A stretch of 64,000 nt of DNA from Gordonia sp. OPL2 (GTDB taxonomy: Bacteria; Actinomycetota; Actinomycetes; Mycobacteriales; Mycobacteriaceae): NCBI RefSeq assembly GCF_003797825.1, contig NZ_RKME01000008.1:62001-126000 (forward strand). Direction: 5' to 3'. Below the pieces are notes generated by a model. It saw only the letters and a list, made by a program, of their open reading frames with translations, did no database searches and was not told the DNA's origin. Positions 52,950 through 61,779 of the stretch are shown here, in pieces. The translations under genes were made by a program, and so were the position numbers. How positions within the stretch are numbered: the first letter of the stretch is position 1; each line of letters opens with the position of its first letter.

Positions 52950-54056
52950 TCAGCCGAATGCGTGTGCCGAGAGTTCGGCGACCACCTCGTGCGGCTGGCC
53001 GAAGAGCTGGGCCGATCCATGGGCCCGCTTGAAGAACAGCTGGATGTCGTGCTCGGCGGTGATGCCGATGCCGCCGTGCAACTGGATGCCTTCCCCGGTC
53101 ACCGAGGTGAAGGCCTCCGAGCAGTAGACGTGCGCGGCGGCGGCGAGGTCACCGGCGTCGGCTGAGCCGGTGGTGGCCGCAGCCACGGCGGCCCGTGAGA
53201 TCGACCGGGCGGTCTCGACCGACGCGTACATGTCGGCCATCCGGTGTTTGAGCGCCTGGAAGGACCCGATGGTCCGTCCGAACTGTTTGCGTGATCGCGT
53301 GTAGTCCACGGTGAGTTCGAGAGCCGCGGTGGCGCCCCCGACCTGCTCGGCGGACAGCAGCGCCCAGCACAGCGAGCGCAACCGCGTGGACAGGTCCGAG
53401 TCCGAGGCGATCGCGATGCCGGATGCCTCGTCGAAGGCGACCCGGGCCAGCGGCCTACTGGGATCGACGACGGGCAGCGGCGTGACCGTAACGCCCTCGG
53501 CATCGGCGTCGACGGCGTGCAGGGTGAGCGCCCCGCCGCCGCCCGCAAGCACCAGGAAGAGATCCGCATTCTCGCCGTCGATGACGTATTCCGCTGTGCC
53601 GGAGAGAAGTCCGGCGTCGGCGGTCACACCGGGAGTGATCCACCCGGTATCGCCCGCCCAGCACAGCGTCGCGATGCGCTCGCCCGCGGCCATCGCGGGC
53701 AGGAGCTGCCGGTTGACCTCCTCGTCGTCGGCGAGCAGCAGCGCTGCCGTGGCGAGTGCGGTTGCGAACACGGGTACCGGACTCAACGTGCGGCCGAGTT
53801 CCTCGAGAACGGCGGCGGTCTCGGCGAACGTGGCGCCCGCCCCGCCGAACTCCTCTGGTATCGGCAGCGCGGCGACGCCGATCTCGCTGCACAGGGTCTG
53901 CCAGAGCTGGCGGTCGATGCGCGGGGTGGCGCGCATCGCTGCGCGGGCGGACGCGGGGTCGGCGCGACGACGGACGAGGTCGCGGATGGCCTCGGACAGC
54001 GCCTCGCGTTCCTCGGCCGAGATGGCGGATGGCGCGGCGGCGGGGGAAATGGTCAC
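52950..54056 (-). CDS. Acyl-CoA dehydrogenase-family protein
   Basis: 368 residues. LCSEIGVAALPIPEEFGGAGATFAETAAVLEELGR is the N-terminal helix domain, with the C-terminal flavin part SRKQFGRTIGSFQALKHRMADMY and HGGIGITAEHDI. Start is GTG overlapping the preceding stop (GTGA). Short, paired acyl-CoA dehydrogenases of this kind (FadE17/18- or ChsE-like) form mixed alpha2beta2 enzymes in steroid breakdown. Last gene of the echA-fadE-fadE-fadE operon. Confidence 0.85.
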   Translation of the reverse strand: MTISPAAAPSAISAEEREALSEAIRDLVRRRADPASARAAMRATPRIDRQLWQTLCSEIGVAALPIPEEFGGAGATFAETAAVLEELGRTLSPVPVFATALATAALLLADDEEVNRQLLPAMAAGERIATLCWAGDTGWITPGVTADAGLLSGTAEYVIDGENADLFLVLAGGGGALTLHAVDADAEGVTVTPLPVVDPSRPLARVAFDEASGIAIASDSDLSTRLRSLCWALLSAEQVGGATAALELTVDYTRSRKQFGRTIGSFQALKHRMADMYASVETARSISRAAVAAATTGSADAGDLAAAAHVYCSEAFTSVTGEGIQLHGGIGITAEHDIQLFFKRAHGSAQLFGQPHEVVAELSAHAFG

Positions 54057-55018
54057 AGTGACTCCAGAACTCGCTGTCGCAGGGCGGCGGGGGTGCCCCA
54101 TGCGGTCAGCAGTGCACGCGTCTTCGTCAGGTAGAGCGACAGGTCGTGTTCGGTCGTGTAACCGATGGCGCCGAGCACCTGCAGGGCCCGACGTGATGCG
54201 AGGTGGGCGGCGTCGCCTGCGGCGACCTTTGCTGCTGCGACATCACGGCGGACGTCGGTGCCCTCCGGCACGAGTCCGTCGATTCCGAGGGCGGCCGCGT
54301 GGACGAGTGGCCGTGCCATCTCCACCGCGATCGCGACGTCGGCGAGGTGATGTTTGACCGCCTGGAACGATCCGATCGCGCGACCGAACTGGTGGCGGGC
54401 CTGCGCGTAGTCGGCGGCCAGGGTGAGCATGGCCCCGGCCATGCCCAGGAGCTGGGCGGCAGTCGCCAGGGTGCCGATGTCGAGGGCGTCGTCGACCGGG
54501 ACGCCCTCGGCGATGGTCTCGGCGGGATCGAGTTCGGCGACGTGCCGTGTCGGGTCGACGGTGGCGACCGCGGCGGCCGCAGTCGCCGTGCTGAGCACAC
54601 CGTCCTGCACGAGATAGGCGATGTCGGAGACCGGGGCGAGCGGGGCCACCGGTGGGATCGCGCACGTCGCGAACGCGCCCTCGGCCAGCGCCGACAGCCG
54701 CTCGCCGGTGATCCCGCCCGATCGGAAGAGCACCGGGAGGACGGCGATGCTCTCCACCACCGGCCCCGGCAGCGCATGACGCCCGATCTGCTCGAGCGCG
54801 ACCACCATCTCGATGGCGCCGGCCGACGAGCCGCCCGACGACTCGTCGATCAGGAGGCCGTTGACGCCGGTCTGGGCGAGCGCGGTGAAGACCTCCTCGA
54901 CCGGCCCGCGATCGCCGCCGATCCACGCGCGTGTGCGGGCGGGCACGTCGGCCTTCGTGAGCAGCGCATCCACCGTCGACGCGAGGTCGTCGTGTACATC
55001 GGAAAGCAGGAACTCCAT
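54053..55018 (-). CDS. Acyl-CoA dehydrogenase-family protein, short subunit
   Basis: 321 residues, about 60 fewer than a normal acyl-CoA dehydrogenase. VNGLLIDESSGGSSAGAIEMVVALEQIGRHALPGP leads and ARHQFGRAIGSFQAVKHHLADV and LQVLGAIGYTTEHDLSLYL end it; the middle beta domain is reduced. This size fits one half of a mixed alpha2beta2 enzyme. ATG 55018 is five bases after the previous stop; the longer open frame runs back into that gene. Confidence 0.85.
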   Translation of the reverse strand: MEFLLSDVHDDLASTVDALLTKADVPARTRAWIGGDRGPVEEVFTALAQTGVNGLLIDESSGGSSAGAIEMVVALEQIGRHALPGPVVESIAVLPVLFRSGGITGERLSALAEGAFATCAIPPVAPLAPVSDIAYLVQDGVLSTATAAAAVATVDPTRHVAELDPAETIAEGVPVDDALDIGTLATAAQLLGMAGAMLTLAADYAQARHQFGRAIGSFQAVKHHLADVAIAVEMARPLVHAAALGIDGLVPEGTDVRRDVAAAKVAAGDAAHLASRRALQVLGAIGYTTEHDLSLYLTKTRALLTAWGTPAALRQRVLESL

Positions 55019-55023
55019 GCGTC

Positions 55024-56190
55024 TCACCTGTCCCCACGCGGCAGGCCGAGCAGGCGTTCCGCGATGACGTTGCGTTGGATCTCGTTGGTACCGGCGTAGA
55101 TCGGGCCCGACAGGGAGAAGAGGTAACCGTCCATCCAGGCGTCGTCGAGCTCGGCGTCGGTGCACTGCAGGTCCAGTGCCGTCTCGTGCGCGGCGATGTC
55201 CCACTGTGACCAGAAGACCTTGTTGATCGACGATTCCATCCCGAGTTGTCCGCCGGCCGCCAGTCGGCTGACCGTCTGATACGTCGACAGCTCATAGGCT
55301 CGTGCACCGATCCACGCGTCGGCCACCCGGGCGTCGGCGTTGGCGGTCGGCCACACGCCGTCGCGGTTCTGCTTCCACAGCCGGACCAGGCGGTCGGTGG
55401 TCGCCAGGAAGCGTCCGGGTGACCGCAGTGAGAGTCCGCGTTCGTTGGCCGCGGTGCTCATCGCCACCTTCCAGCCGTTGTCGACGGCCCCGATCACGCC
55501 GGAGTCCCCGCGGTTGTCCGGGTCGTCGGGCACGAAGACGTTCTCCAAGAACAGTTCGGCGAAACCTGCCTCGCCGTCGAGTTGGGCGATCGGACGTACC
55601 GTGACGCCCGGGCTGCGCAGATCGAACATGAAGTAGGTCAGGCCGCGATGGCGCTGGGCCTCCTTGTCGGTGCGGAACAGCCCGAATGCCCAGTCCGCGA
55701 AGCTCGATCGCGAACTCCACGTCTTCTGTCCGTTCAGCAACCAGCCGCCGTCGGTGCGGGTGGCCGTCGACCGCAGGGAGGCCAGGTCGGACCCGGCCTC
55801 GGGCTCACTCCACGCCTGACCCCAGATGTCGTCGGCGCGCGCCATCCGAGGCATGATCCGGGCCAGCTGATCGGGGTGGGCGTGCTCGAACAGGGTTGGG
55901 GCCAAGAGGAAGATCCCGTTCTGACTGACGCGCCCGGGCGCGCCCGAACGGTAGTACTCCTCCTCGAAGATCACCCAGTGCAGCAGGGGGACGTCGCGAC
56001 CGCCGTACTCCTGCGGCCAACTCACCACCGACATCCGGTCGGCGGCCATCGTGCGCTCCCATTCGCGGTGAGCCTCGAATCCCTCGGCGGTGTCCATCGA
56101 GGGGAGTGGTTGCGCGGGAACGTGTTCGGCCAGCCACGACCGGATCTCGCCGCGAAACTTCTCGGCTGCGTCGTCGAAGAAGAGATCCAT
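55024..56190 (-). CDS. Acyl-CoA dehydrogenase
   Basis: 388 residues, full-length. SWPQEYGGRDVPLLHWVIFEEEY, WGQAWSEPEAGSDLASLRSTA (flavin and substrate contacts), NGQKTWSSRSSFADWAFGLFRT and the C-terminal SGPIYAGTNEIQRNVIAERLLGLPR are standard family segments. It starts one base before the echA stop region ends, so both are co-transcribed, and it probably pairs with one of the shorter proteins after it. The substrate is a CoA ester, possibly of a C/D-ring steroid remnant given the KstR2-like box upstream. Confidence 0.9.
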   Translation of the reverse strand: MDLFFDDAAEKFRGEIRSWLAEHVPAQPLPSMDTAEGFEAHREWERTMAADRMSVVSWPQEYGGRDVPLLHWVIFEEEYYRSGAPGRVSQNGIFLLAPTLFEHAHPDQLARIMPRMARADDIWGQAWSEPEAGSDLASLRSTATRTDGGWLLNGQKTWSSRSSFADWAFGLFRTDKEAQRHRGLTYFMFDLRSPGVTVRPIAQLDGEAGFAELFLENVFVPDDPDNRGDSGVIGAVDNGWKVAMSTAANERGLSLRSPGRFLATTDRLVRLWKQNRDGVWPTANADARVADAWIGARAYELSTYQTVSRLAAGGQLGMESSINKVFWSQWDIAAHETALDLQCTDAELDDAWMDGYLFSLSGPIYAGTNEIQRNVIAERLLGLPRGDR

Positions 56191-56191
56191 G

Positions 56192-57097
56192 TCAGCTCCC
56201 CTGTCCGGACGAGGCCTTCATCGACTTGGCATCCATCCCGCCGAGCGAGTCACCACCGGATTCGGCGTTGGCCGCATGGGCGAAGTGGTGCCAACCGAAC
56301 ACCGAATCCATCGAGTTGCGCAGTCCCATCTGGTCTTCGCAGATGTTGACCGCCTTCTTGCTGAGGAACAGGCCCTGCAGGGGCATCGCGACCATCTTCT
56401 CCGCGATCGCATCGACCTTCGCCGACAGATCGTCGCGCGGGACGACGTGGTTGACCATGCCCCACTCGGCGGCCTGCGCTGCGGTGAACCGTTCGCCGGT
56501 GAACAGGATCTCCTTGGCGCGACGGGTGCCGAGCGCATAGGCGTGCGCGAAGTACTCGACTCCCGGGATGCCCATGCGCGCGACGGGATCCGAGAAGAAC
56601 GCGTCGTCGGAGGCGACGATGAAGTCGCAGACCCAGGCCAGCATGAGCCCGCCGGCGATGCAGGCCCCGTGCACCTGCGCGATCACCGGCTTCGGGATCT
56701 CTCTCCAGCGGCGGCACATGCCCATGTACACCTCGGTCTCGCGGGCGAGACGCTGATCGGCACCGGACTTGTCGGTGTGATCCCAGTGCAGTGAGGCGAC
56801 GTTGTCGTAGTAGGTGTCGAAGTCGCGCTCGGGGGTGCCGATGTCGTGGCCGGCCGAGAAGTGCTTGCCGTTGGCGCGGAGGACGACGACCTTGACGGCG
56901 GGGTCGTCGACGGCCTTACGGAACGCCGCGTCGAGCGAATACGTCATCACCGAGTTCTGCGCATTGCGGTACTCGGGGCGGTTGAGCGTCACGTAGGCGA
57001 CGGCGTCGTCGGGCCCACCGACCTCGTAGGCGATCGGGGCGGTGTCCGGGCCGAGGTCGTCGGGTCCGAGTGCAGGCGGGATGACGGCATCACTCAT
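56192..57097 (-). CDS. Enoyl-CoA hydratase/isomerase family protein
   Basis: 301-residue crotonase. YVTLNRPEYRNAQNSVMTYSL, the oxyanion loop GKHFSAGHDIGTPERD, an insertion of about 30 residues (DNVASLHWDHTDKSG...YMGMCRRW), then IAQVHGACIAGGLMLAWVCDF and DPVARMGIPGVEYF. Longer than EchA20; the insertion and the following fadE genes recall the M. tuberculosis echA13-fadE17-fadE18 set from memory. First gene of its operon, 18 bases after a KstR2-like box. Confidence 0.88.
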   Translation of the reverse strand: MSDAVIPPALGPDDLGPDTAPIAYEVGGPDDAVAYVTLNRPEYRNAQNSVMTYSLDAAFRKAVDDPAVKVVVLRANGKHFSAGHDIGTPERDFDTYYDNVASLHWDHTDKSGADQRLARETEVYMGMCRRWREIPKPVIAQVHGACIAGGLMLAWVCDFIVASDDAFFSDPVARMGIPGVEYFAHAYALGTRRAKEILFTGERFTAAQAAEWGMVNHVVPRDDLSAKVDAIAEKMVAMPLQGLFLSKKAVNICEDQMGLRNSMDSVFGWHHFAHAANAESGGDSLGGMDAKSMKASSGQGS

Positions 57098-57114
57098 GCG
57101 ATCGAGAGTAACCT

Positions 57115-57128
57115 AGCAAGTGCTTGGT
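57115..57128. promoter_or_regulatory. KstR2-like operator upstream of the echA/fadE operon
   Basis: AGCAAGTGCTTGGT fits the KstR2 pattern AnCAAGnnCTTGnT at every fixed position. Similar boxes are used by other TetR-type regulators of acyl-CoA genes, so KstR2 is likely but not certain. Confidence 0.6.
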
Positions 57129-57156
57129 TGGTAGGGAGGGCTGCGTCGGGGCGGGA

Positions 57157-58230
57157 TCACGACGCCATGTGTTCGAAGAACGTCTTCCGTTTCCAGTCGG
57201 TGGTGTACAGCGCCCCGAAGTTCGCCTCACCCTGCGTGCTCCGCGTGTTGGTGTCGCGGATGGAGTAGACGAACGCGGGGCCCGCGTACTCGAGGCCGGC
57301 GATGGCGCTCATCACCAGCTCGATCTGTCGTGCCTGCTCGGCCTGGGTCACGTTGAACGCGCCGCCGAGTGTCGCCAGCCAGGCGGGACCCCACCGCGGC
57401 CCGGTCGGCGCACCGAACTCGGTGAACCAGATCTTCTTCGACGCGTCGCCCCTCGCGACCATGAGCGAGCGCACCGACGCGACGTCGAGCCAGCCTCGTG
57501 ATCTCGCCCCGGCGAGGGTGCCGTCGCCGCCGGCGATATAGGGATGCATGGCCAGGGCGTCGAAGAACCCGTGTGCGCCCGCGGCGTACATCGCGGTGAC
57601 GAAGGCAGGCGGGGCGTCGGCACCGTCGCCGCGCGACAGCCCGGCGGCGATCACCGGTGTCGTCGGCGCGACGGACTTCAGAGCCGGATATGCCGCTCGG
57701 AGGATCTTGGTGTAGCTCGCCGCACGATTCGACCACTGCCCGCCAAAGAAGGTCGGCAGGTTCGGTTCGTTCCAGATCTCGTAGGCATCGGTCTGGGAGC
57801 CGTAGCGCTGTGCGTACTGACGGGCGAAAGTCGCGAATGTGGCGGGATCGCGTGGCGGCGCGGTACGGCCGACGACGCCGGCGCGGCCGTTCGCCCACGT
57901 CGGGGCGAACGTCAGGTTGGCGAGGATCCTGATGCCGCGGGCCTGCGCCTGGTCATAGATGTAGTCGAGGGTCGACCAGTTCGGTTTGCCCCGCTGCGGC
58001 TCGATCCGACTCCAGTCGACGCCGAGCCGCATCCACGAGCCCCCTGCCTCCCGGATCGCGTCGAGTTCGCGTGTCGTGTCGGCGCGTCCGTTGGTGAAGA
58101 TCATCGCGCCGCCGTCGCTGAACCCGTATCCGGCGGCCGGGATCGTCGGCCTGGCCTGGGCGGGAGCCGCCGACCACGACACAATCGCGAGCGTCATCGC
58201 GATCACGAAGATCAGACTTCTGCTTCTCAT
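57157..58230 (-). CDS. Secreted glycoside hydrolase, clan A (GH5/GH39-like)
   Basis: 357 residues. Signal peptide MRSRSLIFVIAMTLAIVSW with cut near AQA-RP, then a TIM barrel: GGSWMRLGVDWSRIEP, acid/base Glu155 in EIWNEPNLPTFF, nucleophile Glu270 in IWFTEFGAPTG, and VYSIRDTN. Likely acts on a beta-linked polysaccharide outside the cell or in the wall; the family cannot be fixed by eye. ATG 58230 follows GGGGAG. Single gene, tail to the echA promoter. Confidence 0.82.
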   Translation of the reverse strand: MRSRSLIFVIAMTLAIVSWSAAPAQARPTIPAAGYGFSDGGAMIFTNGRADTTRELDAIREAGGSWMRLGVDWSRIEPQRGKPNWSTLDYIYDQAQARGIRILANLTFAPTWANGRAGVVGRTAPPRDPATFATFARQYAQRYGSQTDAYEIWNEPNLPTFFGGQWSNRAASYTKILRAAYPALKSVAPTTPVIAAGLSRGDGADAPPAFVTAMYAAGAHGFFDALAMHPYIAGGDGTLAGARSRGWLDVASVRSLMVARGDASKKIWFTEFGAPTGPRWGPAWLATLGGAFNVTQAEQARQIELVMSAIAGLEYAGPAFVYSIRDTNTRSTQGEANFGALYTTDWKRKTFFEHMAS

Positions 58231-58471
58231 GGAGCTCCCCGACGTCGGCACCGTCTGCTGTGCAGGTCACCCGCCATGCCAGCGGTTCTCCGGCCGTTGC
58301 GCGAGGGATGTCGATGATCTGTGACGAAGACGTGATGGTGGGGCAGGTGTCCTTCGGGTGATCGATGTCTCATTTCGAGAGTGGAACCTGCGCGTGTTGT
58401 GCCGCGTCCAATGTGTGACCGGCCATTGAGAGCCATGCTGTCGAACCAATGATGTGGGGGCGTTGAGTCAG

Positions 58472-58783
58472 ATGGGTTCACCGGATTCAGAGGTCTCGGT
58501 CGACCTCGATGATGTCGCGACGATCGCCAGGGTCCTCGCCTCGATGGGGGAAACCTCGCGGGATGGATGGAACGTCCTGCACAAGACCGCGGACCTGTTG
58601 CGCGAGGGGTGGATCGGTCGACGCGGAGATACTTTCGAGACCGAGTTCGCCGAACTGCGCAAGCGTGTGGAGAGTGCGCTCACTCGGCTCGACGAGATTC
58701 CTCCAAAGTTGACGAACGCGGCCCGGACCTTCGAAGCGGAGGACTCTCGCTCCGCCTACGAACTCGAACGACTGGTGTTGTGA
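58472..58783 (+). CDS. WXG100-like type VII secretion protein
   Basis: 103 residues, helix-turn-helix hairpin with the WxG motif in LREGWIGRRGDTFETEF at the centre and a helical second half. Proteins like this are partners that carry effectors through the ESX/type VII system. ATG 58472 is taken; a GTG six codons before is open. TGATG overlap with the next gene shows a coupled operon leading to the toxin gene. Confidence 0.75.
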   Translation: MGSPDSEVSVDLDDVATIARVLASMGETSRDGWNVLHKTADLLREGWIGRRGDTFETEFAELRKRVESALTRLDEIPPKLTNAARTFEAEDSRSAYELERLVL

Positions 58784-59079
58784 TGGCCGGCCGGTTGGTC
58801 TTCGATCTCGAACAGATCCGCGACGGCAAGCGGCGATTCGACTCATTCCGGTCGGAACTCGAATCGGCGACGAAGCGGGTACGGGGAGAGTCGGTGCGGT
58901 CTGAGGTCACTTTTCGCGGTGAGTCGGGCGACAGATTCCGCGAACTGGCCGAGGAGTGGCTCGGTTTCTCCAAGGAGCTCGACGCGGCGCTGGGCGCGCT
59001 GTCGGATTGGCTCGGCGACGTCGGCGACGGTTACGAGAAGGCGCACAAGATCAACCGTTCGATGTTCGGCGGTAGCTGA
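58783..59079 (+). CDS. WXG100-like helical partner protein
   Basis: 98 residues. Helix FDLEQIRDGKRRFDSFRSELESATKRV, then GESGDRFRELAEEWLGFSKELDAALGALSDWLGDVGDGYEKAHK. No exact WxG but the length and helical-hairpin layout of type VII partners. TGATG overlaps at both ends join it to the WXG100-like gene and to the toxin gene. Confidence 0.7.
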   Translation: MAGRLVFDLEQIRDGKRRFDSFRSELESATKRVRGESVRSEVTFRGESGDRFRELAEEWLGFSKELDAALGALSDWLGDVGDGYEKAHKINRSMFGGS

Positions 59080-60359
59080 TGCCAACGGACATCGTCTACG
59101 AGCGGTACTTCCAGATCGCACGCGCAGCCGATGACGCCTCCAGGCATCTTGCCGATGGCGCAGCGGTTCTGACCTTGTCACTCGCGGGAACCGGGTCGAT
59201 GGCGGGCTCCGACGTCGCAGGCAGGCAGTGGGGGACCGAGTACGACGCCGGCGCAAGGACGATGATGTCCGGGATCACCGGCACGTCAGCCGCACTGGTG
59301 TCGTTCTCCTCCAGGGTGAAGCAGACGGCCTACAACTGGGCGGAGTCGGACGGCCTCACCGCGGCGCCGGGTGAACACCATGTCACCGGTGTGACACCGA
59401 TCGTGGCGGATTCGCTGCCACCGCCGAGTGCTGTCGGTGACTCGGGCGCGGGATTACAGGGTGTGATCGATCTGGTCGGTGAGATCGGTGTACCGGTTCC
59501 GAACGGCGACACCGGAAAGCTCGTCAGTGCTGCCGACGCGTGGAACGCGTATCTCGGAGGCGGTGTCGCTTCGGCGATTCGCTCGATGGAGAGCGGGAGC
59601 CGCGTCATCGCGGATGATCGGAGCCCCGAGATCGACCTGATAGAGGGGGAGTTCACCACTCTCACGGCCGCGGTCGCCGAGGTCGACGCCGGCGTACGGC
59701 ACCTCGGGGTGGCGAGCGGCGAGTTCAAGAAGACACTCGACGACCTTCGCAATGACATCAAGGACGCCGTCGAGCAGATGATCGTCGAGCAGGTGGCGGC
59801 CACCGCGGTCGGCATCGCGCTCAGTTTCGTGACTGCCGGTATCGCGACTGCGGCGGGTGTCGGAGTGGCAGCGTCGAGAATCGCGTCCACCGCACGCAAG
59901 ATCAAGGGCTTTATCGACCTGATAAAGAACACCGCCAAGCTCTCGAAGACCGGGAAGAAGGTGGGGCACGGGCTGTCTGAGCTCAAGACCAAGATCGACG
60001 AGATCGCAGGGCGATCCCCGAAGACCCTGAGTGGGAAAGCAGACGATCTGCCCAAGCCGGTTCCGAAGTCGGTGCAGGACACGATCGACTATGCGCGGAA
60101 CCCGAACAATTACAAGCACGTGACCGACAACCCGGAGCACGGATTGCAAGACCTGATTGCGCAGTACTCGTCGCCGGCCGACTTTGTCGAGGAGTTGTCG
60201 GTGAAGGCTCGAGAGCTGCCAGGCCTTACGCCGGGGACACCGTATGGTAGGTCGAACCCGCTGACCGTGGTCATGAACGGGACACCAGTCACGGTGCGTG
60301 GCTATCTCGATCCGACAGGCGCTTTCAAGATAAGTACCGCGTTCATTCCACCCGCATGA
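59079..60359 (+). CDS. Polymorphic toxin with type VII-like N-terminus
   Basis: 426 residues. N-terminal helical region (1-100, with YERYFQIARAADDASRHLADGA) of LXG/WXG effector type, a helical middle, a hydrophobic segment at about 247-275 (VGIALSFVTAGIATAAGVGVA), a Lys-rich stretch, and a C-terminal domain of about 110 residues from PKTLSGKADDLP. The end (PEHGLQDLIAQY, TVRGYLDPTGAFKISTAFIP) resembles small toxin domains such as BECR-fold RNases, but I cannot name the family. Two immunity-like genes follow. Kills rival or sibling cells by inference. Confidence 0.7.
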   Translation: MPTDIVYERYFQIARAADDASRHLADGAAVLTLSLAGTGSMAGSDVAGRQWGTEYDAGARTMMSGITGTSAALVSFSSRVKQTAYNWAESDGLTAAPGEHHVTGVTPIVADSLPPPSAVGDSGAGLQGVIDLVGEIGVPVPNGDTGKLVSAADAWNAYLGGGVASAIRSMESGSRVIADDRSPEIDLIEGEFTTLTAAVAEVDAGVRHLGVASGEFKKTLDDLRNDIKDAVEQMIVEQVAATAVGIALSFVTAGIATAAGVGVAASRIASTARKIKGFIDLIKNTAKLSKTGKKVGHGLSELKTKIDEIAGRSPKTLSGKADDLPKPVPKSVQDTIDYARNPNNYKHVTDNPEHGLQDLIAQYSSPADFVEELSVKARELPGLTPGTPYGRSNPLTVVMNGTPVTVRGYLDPTGAFKISTAFIPPA

Positions 60360-60395
60360 GTATGACGAACATTCGCACCGAGGGAGAGAGGGAAC

Positions 60396-60752
60396 ATGGC
60401 TGCACGGCCGCTCGACGCTCGTGAGGCAGCGATCCTTGATCGGATCGTCCAGTTGGTGCCAGGCGGCGCCGGAAAGGATCTTGCAGCGCAACTCGGTGGA
60501 CTGAGAATTGTCGAGAGCGAAGATCCGACGCACCGCTTCTGGCAGTTCGACAATAATGCGACTCGGCGTGCCGAGATCTCTGATGGGCCGCTGCCGGTGT
60601 CGGCTGAGGTGTGGGAGGCGCAGACGTTTGAGGGAGAGATCATTGTGTTCGTGAGGGAGGGACTTCTCAGTTCATTCGAGTTTGCCTGGGTCACACAAGA
60701 TCCACCCAGTGGCCTGCCCGATGCAGATTCTGTCAGGTACTACGCGGGATGA
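60396..60752 (+). CDS. Putative immunity protein
   Basis: 118 residues, no signal or membrane span: RPLDAREAAILDRIVQLVPGG, LAAQLGGLRIVES, LPVSAEVWEAQTFEGEIIVFV and LSSFEFAWVTQDPPSGLP. The layout resembles DUF6984-type proteins from memory. Immediately after the toxin gene, so a cognate immunity role is likely. The next, broken gene is its paralogue. ATG follows AGAGAGGGAAC. Confidence 0.7.
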   Translation: MAARPLDAREAAILDRIVQLVPGGAGKDLAAQLGGLRIVESEDPTHRFWQFDNNATRRAEISDGPLPVSAEVWEAQTFEGEIIVFVREGLLSSFEFAWVTQDPPSGLPDADSVRYYAG

Positions 60753-61153
60753 AACGAGAACCTGCGCCAGAACCGAGGCGAAGGTGTGGAGTCATCGACC
60801 GCACACGTGAACTGACTCCCGACAAAAGGCGTCTGGTCAACTGATTGATCGACGTGCTGCGCCAGTCGGAGCGTGGTGTGCTTCGAAATCAGCTGGCAGA
60901 GGCGTCGGTGGTCGGCGGCGATTCGCCGGTTCAGCTGCCGATCGCCGTCGACTCGGTTGACGAAACTGACTCGTCGTCCGACGGACTGTTGCCGGTCGCC
61001 GCTCAGGTCCGTGATGGAGGGCGCTACCTCGGCGATGTGCTGCTGTACGTGATGGATGGTCGGATGTCGTTACTGGAGTTCGCCTGGGTGACCGATGTAA
61101 GGCCCTCCGCCTTCCCGCGTCGCGACTCGATTCTCATCGAGGCTGCGAAGTAG
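60749..61153 (+). pseudogene. Second immunity-like gene with an in-frame stop
   Basis: ATG at 60749 overlaps the preceding stop (ATGA) and opens a frame of 134 codons interrupted by TGA at 60842-60844 (codon 32). The residues on both sides (RTRELTPDKRRLVN, then LIDVLRQSERGVLRNQLAEASVV) align with the N-terminus of the immunity protein at 60396, and the stop aligns with its Arg in ILDRIVQL, so CGA to TGA is the simplest event. The rest (LPVAAQVRDG, SLLEFAWVTDVRP) is intact. A short protein might restart at TTG 60845. Confidence 0.75.
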
Positions 61154-61173
61154 CTCGTCCTCGTCCGGTCGCC

Positions 61174-61247
61174 CGCATGAGGATCACCCCAGAGCGGAGG
61201 TAAGTGGATTATCCACTTATCGGCGCTCTCTGGTGACTCTCATGCGG
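61174..61247. repeat. Nested palindrome at convergent junction, copy C
   Basis: Outer arms CGCATGAGGATCACC and GGTGACTCTCATGCGG are imperfect inverses; the inner dyad TAAGTGGAT-T-ATCCACTTA has perfect 9-bp arms. It lies between the broken immunity gene and the convergent secreted-protein gene. Outer arm and centre match copy A (30803-30875). Confidence 0.75.
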
Positions 61248-61308
61248 CCGATGGGTTGCCCTCACTTCGTCGACGTATCGATGAGGGAAGTCGGCCCTGC
61301 AGCTCGGG

Positions 61309-61779
61309 TCACCCCACCCGCATGGTGCCGCTGCACGCTGTACTGGGGATGGCCCACAATGCATTCCGGTTCACGGCACTGAACGTGACGCGTACTGTGC
61401 CCGGTCCGGTGTTCACATGGAACGTCGGGCCGCCGACGTAGAGGCCGATCGATGCGGCGTTGACGGAGGTGCCCTTGCGGCCAGTGGTCAGGTTGTGCCA
61501 GTCCAGCCGTCCGACCGACTGATAGCCGCCGGTGGGAATCCAGAAGCTCGACACATCTCTCACTCGGGCGACGACCCGGCCACGGCCTTCCGGACTGACG
61601 AAGAGGCGGGCCGTGCTGAATGGCTGGTCGACGATATTCGGGCTGACTCCCCAGCAGCGCTCGAGGGGGACCACGGTCTCCGCGGACGCGGTACCGGTCC
61701 CGGCCGTGGCGAGGCCGATCGCCGCGGTGGCGGCCAGTAGGGCGCCGGCGAGCCGGGTGCGGGTGGGCCGTGATCGCAT
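61309..61779 (-). CDS. Small secreted protein
   Basis: 156 residues. Twin-Arg-like basic start MRSRPTRTRLAGALLAATAAIGLATAGTG and a cut near ASA-ET, leaving a mature protein of about 125 residues with two cysteines (ERCWGVSP and STACSG) that may form a disulfide. WIPTGGYQSVGRLDWHNL and VRVTFSAVNRNALW suggest a beta-rich fold. No family recognised. ATG 61779 has AAGGA seven bases upstream; the longer open frame is unlikely. Confidence 0.75.
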   Translation of the reverse strand: MRSRPTRTRLAGALLAATAAIGLATAGTGTASAETVVPLERCWGVSPNIVDQPFSTARLFVSPEGRGRVVARVRDVSSFWIPTGGYQSVGRLDWHNLTTGRKGTSVNAASIGLYVGGPTFHVNTGPGTVRVTFSAVNRNALWAIPSTACSGTMRVG

